DNA from: Enoplosus armatus
Lineage: Eukaryota > Chordata > Actinopteri > Centrarchiformes > Enoplosidae
Length of the DNA: 64,000 nucleotides
Reading direction: 5' to 3'
Assembly (NCBI RefSeq): GCF_043641665.1
Contig: NC_092192.1
Coordinates: 21,429,978 to 21,493,977, forward strand
Shown: positions 61,062 to 64,000 of the stretch, piece after piece
Position numbering within the stretch: the first letter of the stretch is position 1
How the letters are laid out: each line of letters starts with the position of its first letter
Translations under genes and position numbers: made by a program
The notes under the pieces: generated by a model
What the model saw: only the letters and a program-made list of their open reading frames with translations
Database searches by the model: none
Told to the model about the DNA's origin: nothing

Positions 61062-61146
61062 TGCATCCGGGTTGAGGTAGTAGGTTGTATGGTTTAGAAT
61101 TACACCCTGGGAGTTAACTGTACAACCTTCTAGCTTTCCTTGGAGT
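61062..61146 (+). ncRNA. let7c: microRNA precursor let-7c
   Basis: The 5p arm at 61,073-61,094 carries tgaggtagtaggttgtatgg followed by tt. The G at mature position 19 marks let-7c rather than let-7a. The 3p arm at 61,118-61,139 starts ctgtacaaccttctagcttt. The loop segment acaccctgggagttaa and the gcatccggg/ccttggagt stem base closely match the vertebrate let-7c precursor. let-7 promotes differentiation by repressing growth genes and is processed from the same primary transcript as mir-99a in mammals. The upstream terminal loop with gggag is a typical LIN28-binding feature of let-7 precursors (family knowledge). Confidence 0.98.
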
Positions 61147-64000
61147 ACACGTATGACATCAATCTGTACAGATGATTGTTTTGCTTATAATGCAGCATGC
61201 AGTATGGAATTTCTCAATAGCATTGCCCATTATAATAGCTCTATGCAGGGTTAATGCTCTTCGTATTCATGTCATTTATGCCCACCTGAGGTTCTCATTT
61301 CATAGCTGACCTTTAGCCATGGTCAGCCTGCCTGCTGGGGGCTCAAGACCTCAAAACCGTTGGCTTGTGCTTGCTGTATTTTTAGACATAATGCATTGTG
61401 GTTAATCGGAGTAACCGCACTGCATCGATTGCATTATGGTGTCGCTGCAAAACACACAGAACAAACGAATGAGCAGCCGACTGTTTTCTTCCATCCGCCT
61501 GTCCTGTGAGGAGCAAGTGCAGGTTTATGCTGGTGTTTAGGCCAAGTGACATGTTAAAATTGTTCAACCAGCACTGTAGCATTTTGATCTACAGAGACTT
61601 TCTCGTGCTGTGGTTGTAACTGTTACTGTGAAATTCAGTATGTGAAAAAACAAAAAAAAAGAGAGTGTTAAAAAGTTCTAACTATGCTATATTTATTGTC
61701 TTATTTGGAATTGCCGTTTTCTCACTGAGGTGTAATTGTGTGACGGAACCTATTTCACACAGTGATGGCGTCGCTTTTCAAACTGTTGCTCCATCTTCGT
61801 GGCCTGGTATTACACCTCAGCCTGTTTAGTCAGCGTGGGGGCCGTGGCGTCTTCCGAGTCAGTCACATGTGAGCTGTGTGCCAAACATTACGATGCACAG
61901 ATGGTTCGATACAAACACAGAGTATGAAATATAATAAACATAATAAATGTGACTTGTTCTGTTTAACAGATTCTTCCCGGTGACTGCCATGCCCTGTGAC
62001 TTTACAGCATTGCCTTTTGCACATTACATTTAAATGTTTTTCAGCAGCTGACTCAGGTTCGATATATATTTCTCATAGATTTCGAGCTTTGATTGTCACA
62101 CCCAACAGTATTTAAAGCTGTTGGCCCCAAGCTGCCTCAGTAGACCTCCGTAATGTTCCTGCTTTCCCAGCGTGGGAAAAGCTGAATGTTTATGCATTGT
62201 CTCAGGGCCTTGTGATATAGTGTCCGCGGTTCCATACAATGAGCATCTGTGATATGAGGTCTAGTTTCAGGTTGAAGCTTGCCTCGGCGACACTGAAGTC
62301 TCTGTTTACCGTAGACTTGTCCACTAGGCTGAATGTGTCTGACTTCATCTCTGTCTGGCACTAAGCCACAGCTTGTAAAATGACTCCCAACGCAACACGC
62401 GGGAGAAAAATGGCCAAGCAGATCAGCTCAAGATTTACCAGTTTGTTACTCTTCAGGGCGACTTGATTTGAAATGCAGCTTGAGGAGGAAACGTTGTGGT
62501 AATTTCTGCTGTAGTTCTTTATCATTGTGACAGTGTTGTTTTTCGGTTTGATGGACGACCCTGCTTTTGCGGCGTTTGGGGCCAGGGCTGAGTGGACCAC
62601 CTCTCTGCAACCTTCGTCATTTATCCAATTAGCTCTTTGGTTTCAAGTGGTTGAGATTGCTTCTTTTTTCATGGTGTTTGATGCTCAGAGTTTCCACTGC
62701 ACTGGCCTCATACTAAGCCAGATGTGTTGTTGCACTCTAAATTGAATGTCTAATCATTTACAGTCATCTCTTATTTGCTCTTCAGATTCTTTAAGATTCC
62801 CTTTGGCTTAAGGATTATGTATACATTACACCCAAATATGGCTATTCGTTTTACAGTAATAGTGAGAAATGTAAGCCACACTCCCAAAGCAACTTGTACA
62901 GCAAGGGACTAGCTTACACAGACTCTTAGTGTTGTTTTTTAAAATTTACATTAAATTAAAGTTAAATTCCTGAAATCACCTTGGACATGTGGAGAACCCT
63001 GGAAAACCCCTTACTTGTTTCCTGTTGGTGCAGCTATTGAATGGGATTAATTGGAAACAGCTATTTTTAGATAATCGGTAATCAAATCTGGAGTGATACT
63101 AACACCTCCATTGAAGCCCAGTCATCCTGCTCCGCCTCGCATCGCCAACAGAGTCACCGTCATCAAACAGGTTTCTGTGAGGGAATGTGATCCTGATAAA
63201 TCCCTGGAAACCCAAGAACTCCTTTTATCTCCGATTTTCCAATGACAATGAGGATCACGCCTCCTCATTCAACCAAACGACACACAGGGTTCACATCACT
63301 GCTGCTCTGACCCACTCACATGAAAAATAGTCCGAATAATCCCGGAAAGTGGACAGTGTGTGGAGCAACATCGTGCTTGTCAGCTTCAAATGAAGAACTG
63401 GTGAAGGCAGGAACAAATGGAGCTGCTTTATTTAATCAGAAATATATGCTTTATTTTACAGCTTAGCTAAAACGAAGAGCCTTTCCTCCTCCCTAGCTAT
63501 CACAACTTTAACAGAGCACGGGGAGGCAAGATGTGCCGTGCTAGAGTTTATTTTAAGAACTGTGATTTTCTCATCTTTCCTCACCTCTGAACCCCAATCG
63601 TTCCTCCAGATGTGTTGAGGAAAGCGTCGCTGCTGAGAATCCTGCTGCCTCAGCACTCCCCTGTCCAGCTGCCCAAGCAGCACAGCTAAAAGTCATTGGT
63701 TCCAGCTGGGCCTTCATTTATGGGATGGTTGAACAAATAAATTATGGGATTAGACAGGGGCGGTTCAGGCCGCTGATCTTTTTTTTTTTCTTTTTTTCTC
63801 GGTCTCCTCGGCTATAACAGCCCCTTTGAGGAGTCAGTTTTATTGAATTTGGTATGCTGCAGTCCAAATTATGTATAGCAGAAAGTGCTGGCAATGCCGT
63901 GAAGCTCGACAGTGACTCAGTGTCACCTGAACCCCAAATTCTATCAACGAGAAAACAACAAAAGCAGTCAGCCATATACCTAAACTGTGCGTAGTTTGGC
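61147..64000. other. Downstream of let-7c, no further gene seen
   Basis: No mir-125b mature sequence is present on either strand as far as I can read. No coding exon is recognised. A T-run at about 63,779-63,797 is the only simple repeat of note. The host transcript probably continues through this stretch. Confidence 0.5.

Noticed and set aside
61062..61146. Naming the hairpin let-7a
   Set aside because: The mature sequence ends tatggtt, the let-7c form, and the loop and flanks match let-7c.
61147..64000. mir-125b as third cluster member
   Set aside because: I looked for tccctgagaccctaac on both strands and did not find it. In human it lies tens of kilobases further on, so its absence here is expected.

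Overview
This window is from the nuclear genome of a ray-finned fish, probably a percomorph teleost. The evidence is a spliced vertebrate gene with short GT-AG introns, long CA/GA/TA microsatellites, and several interspersed repeats of types I recognise from percomorph genomes. Gene assignments come from recognising the encoded residues; no database search was possible.

Region 1 (about 1-14,200, + strand) is the 3' two thirds of usp25, a ubiquitin-specific protease. Fourteen constitutive coding exons, from 1278 to the stop at 13,469, join in one consistent frame and encode about 717 residues. They cover the late part of the USP catalytic domain (including the catalytic His box), the USP25/28-specific insertion, the linker and coiled coil, and the whole C-terminal region. 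Two further phase-0 exons (6600-6773 and 7433-7528) match the muscle-isoform cassette of USP25. The catalytic Cys box and the N-terminus lie upstream of the window. The 3' UTR runs to about 14,200.

Region 2 (about 14,200-60,200) holds no protein-coding exon that I can support. It contains transposon-derived repeats (a nested hAT-type pair at 15.8-16.8 kb, a hAT-type element with target-site duplication at 36.7-37.0 kb, and a SINE-like repeat at 38.5-38.7 kb), an inverted repeat at 25.1-25.9 kb, many microsatellites, a CpG-rich patch at 48.1-48.6 kb, and a few short blocks bounded by good splice signals.

Region 3 (about 60,200-64,000) carries two microRNA hairpins on the + strand, mir-99a (60,683-60,764) and let-7c (61,062-61,146), about 360 bp apart. 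In human the same pair lies downstream of USP25 on chromosome 21 inside the long non-coding host gene MIR99AHG, so the order usp25 / mir-99a / let-7c is conserved synteny. The usual third member, mir-125b, is not in the window and would be expected further downstream. The simplest reading is that much of the 14-60 kb non-coding interval is the upstream and intronic territory of the fish host transcript. The short splice-bounded blocks at 27,411 and 60,240 are candidate exons of it, but this is inference.
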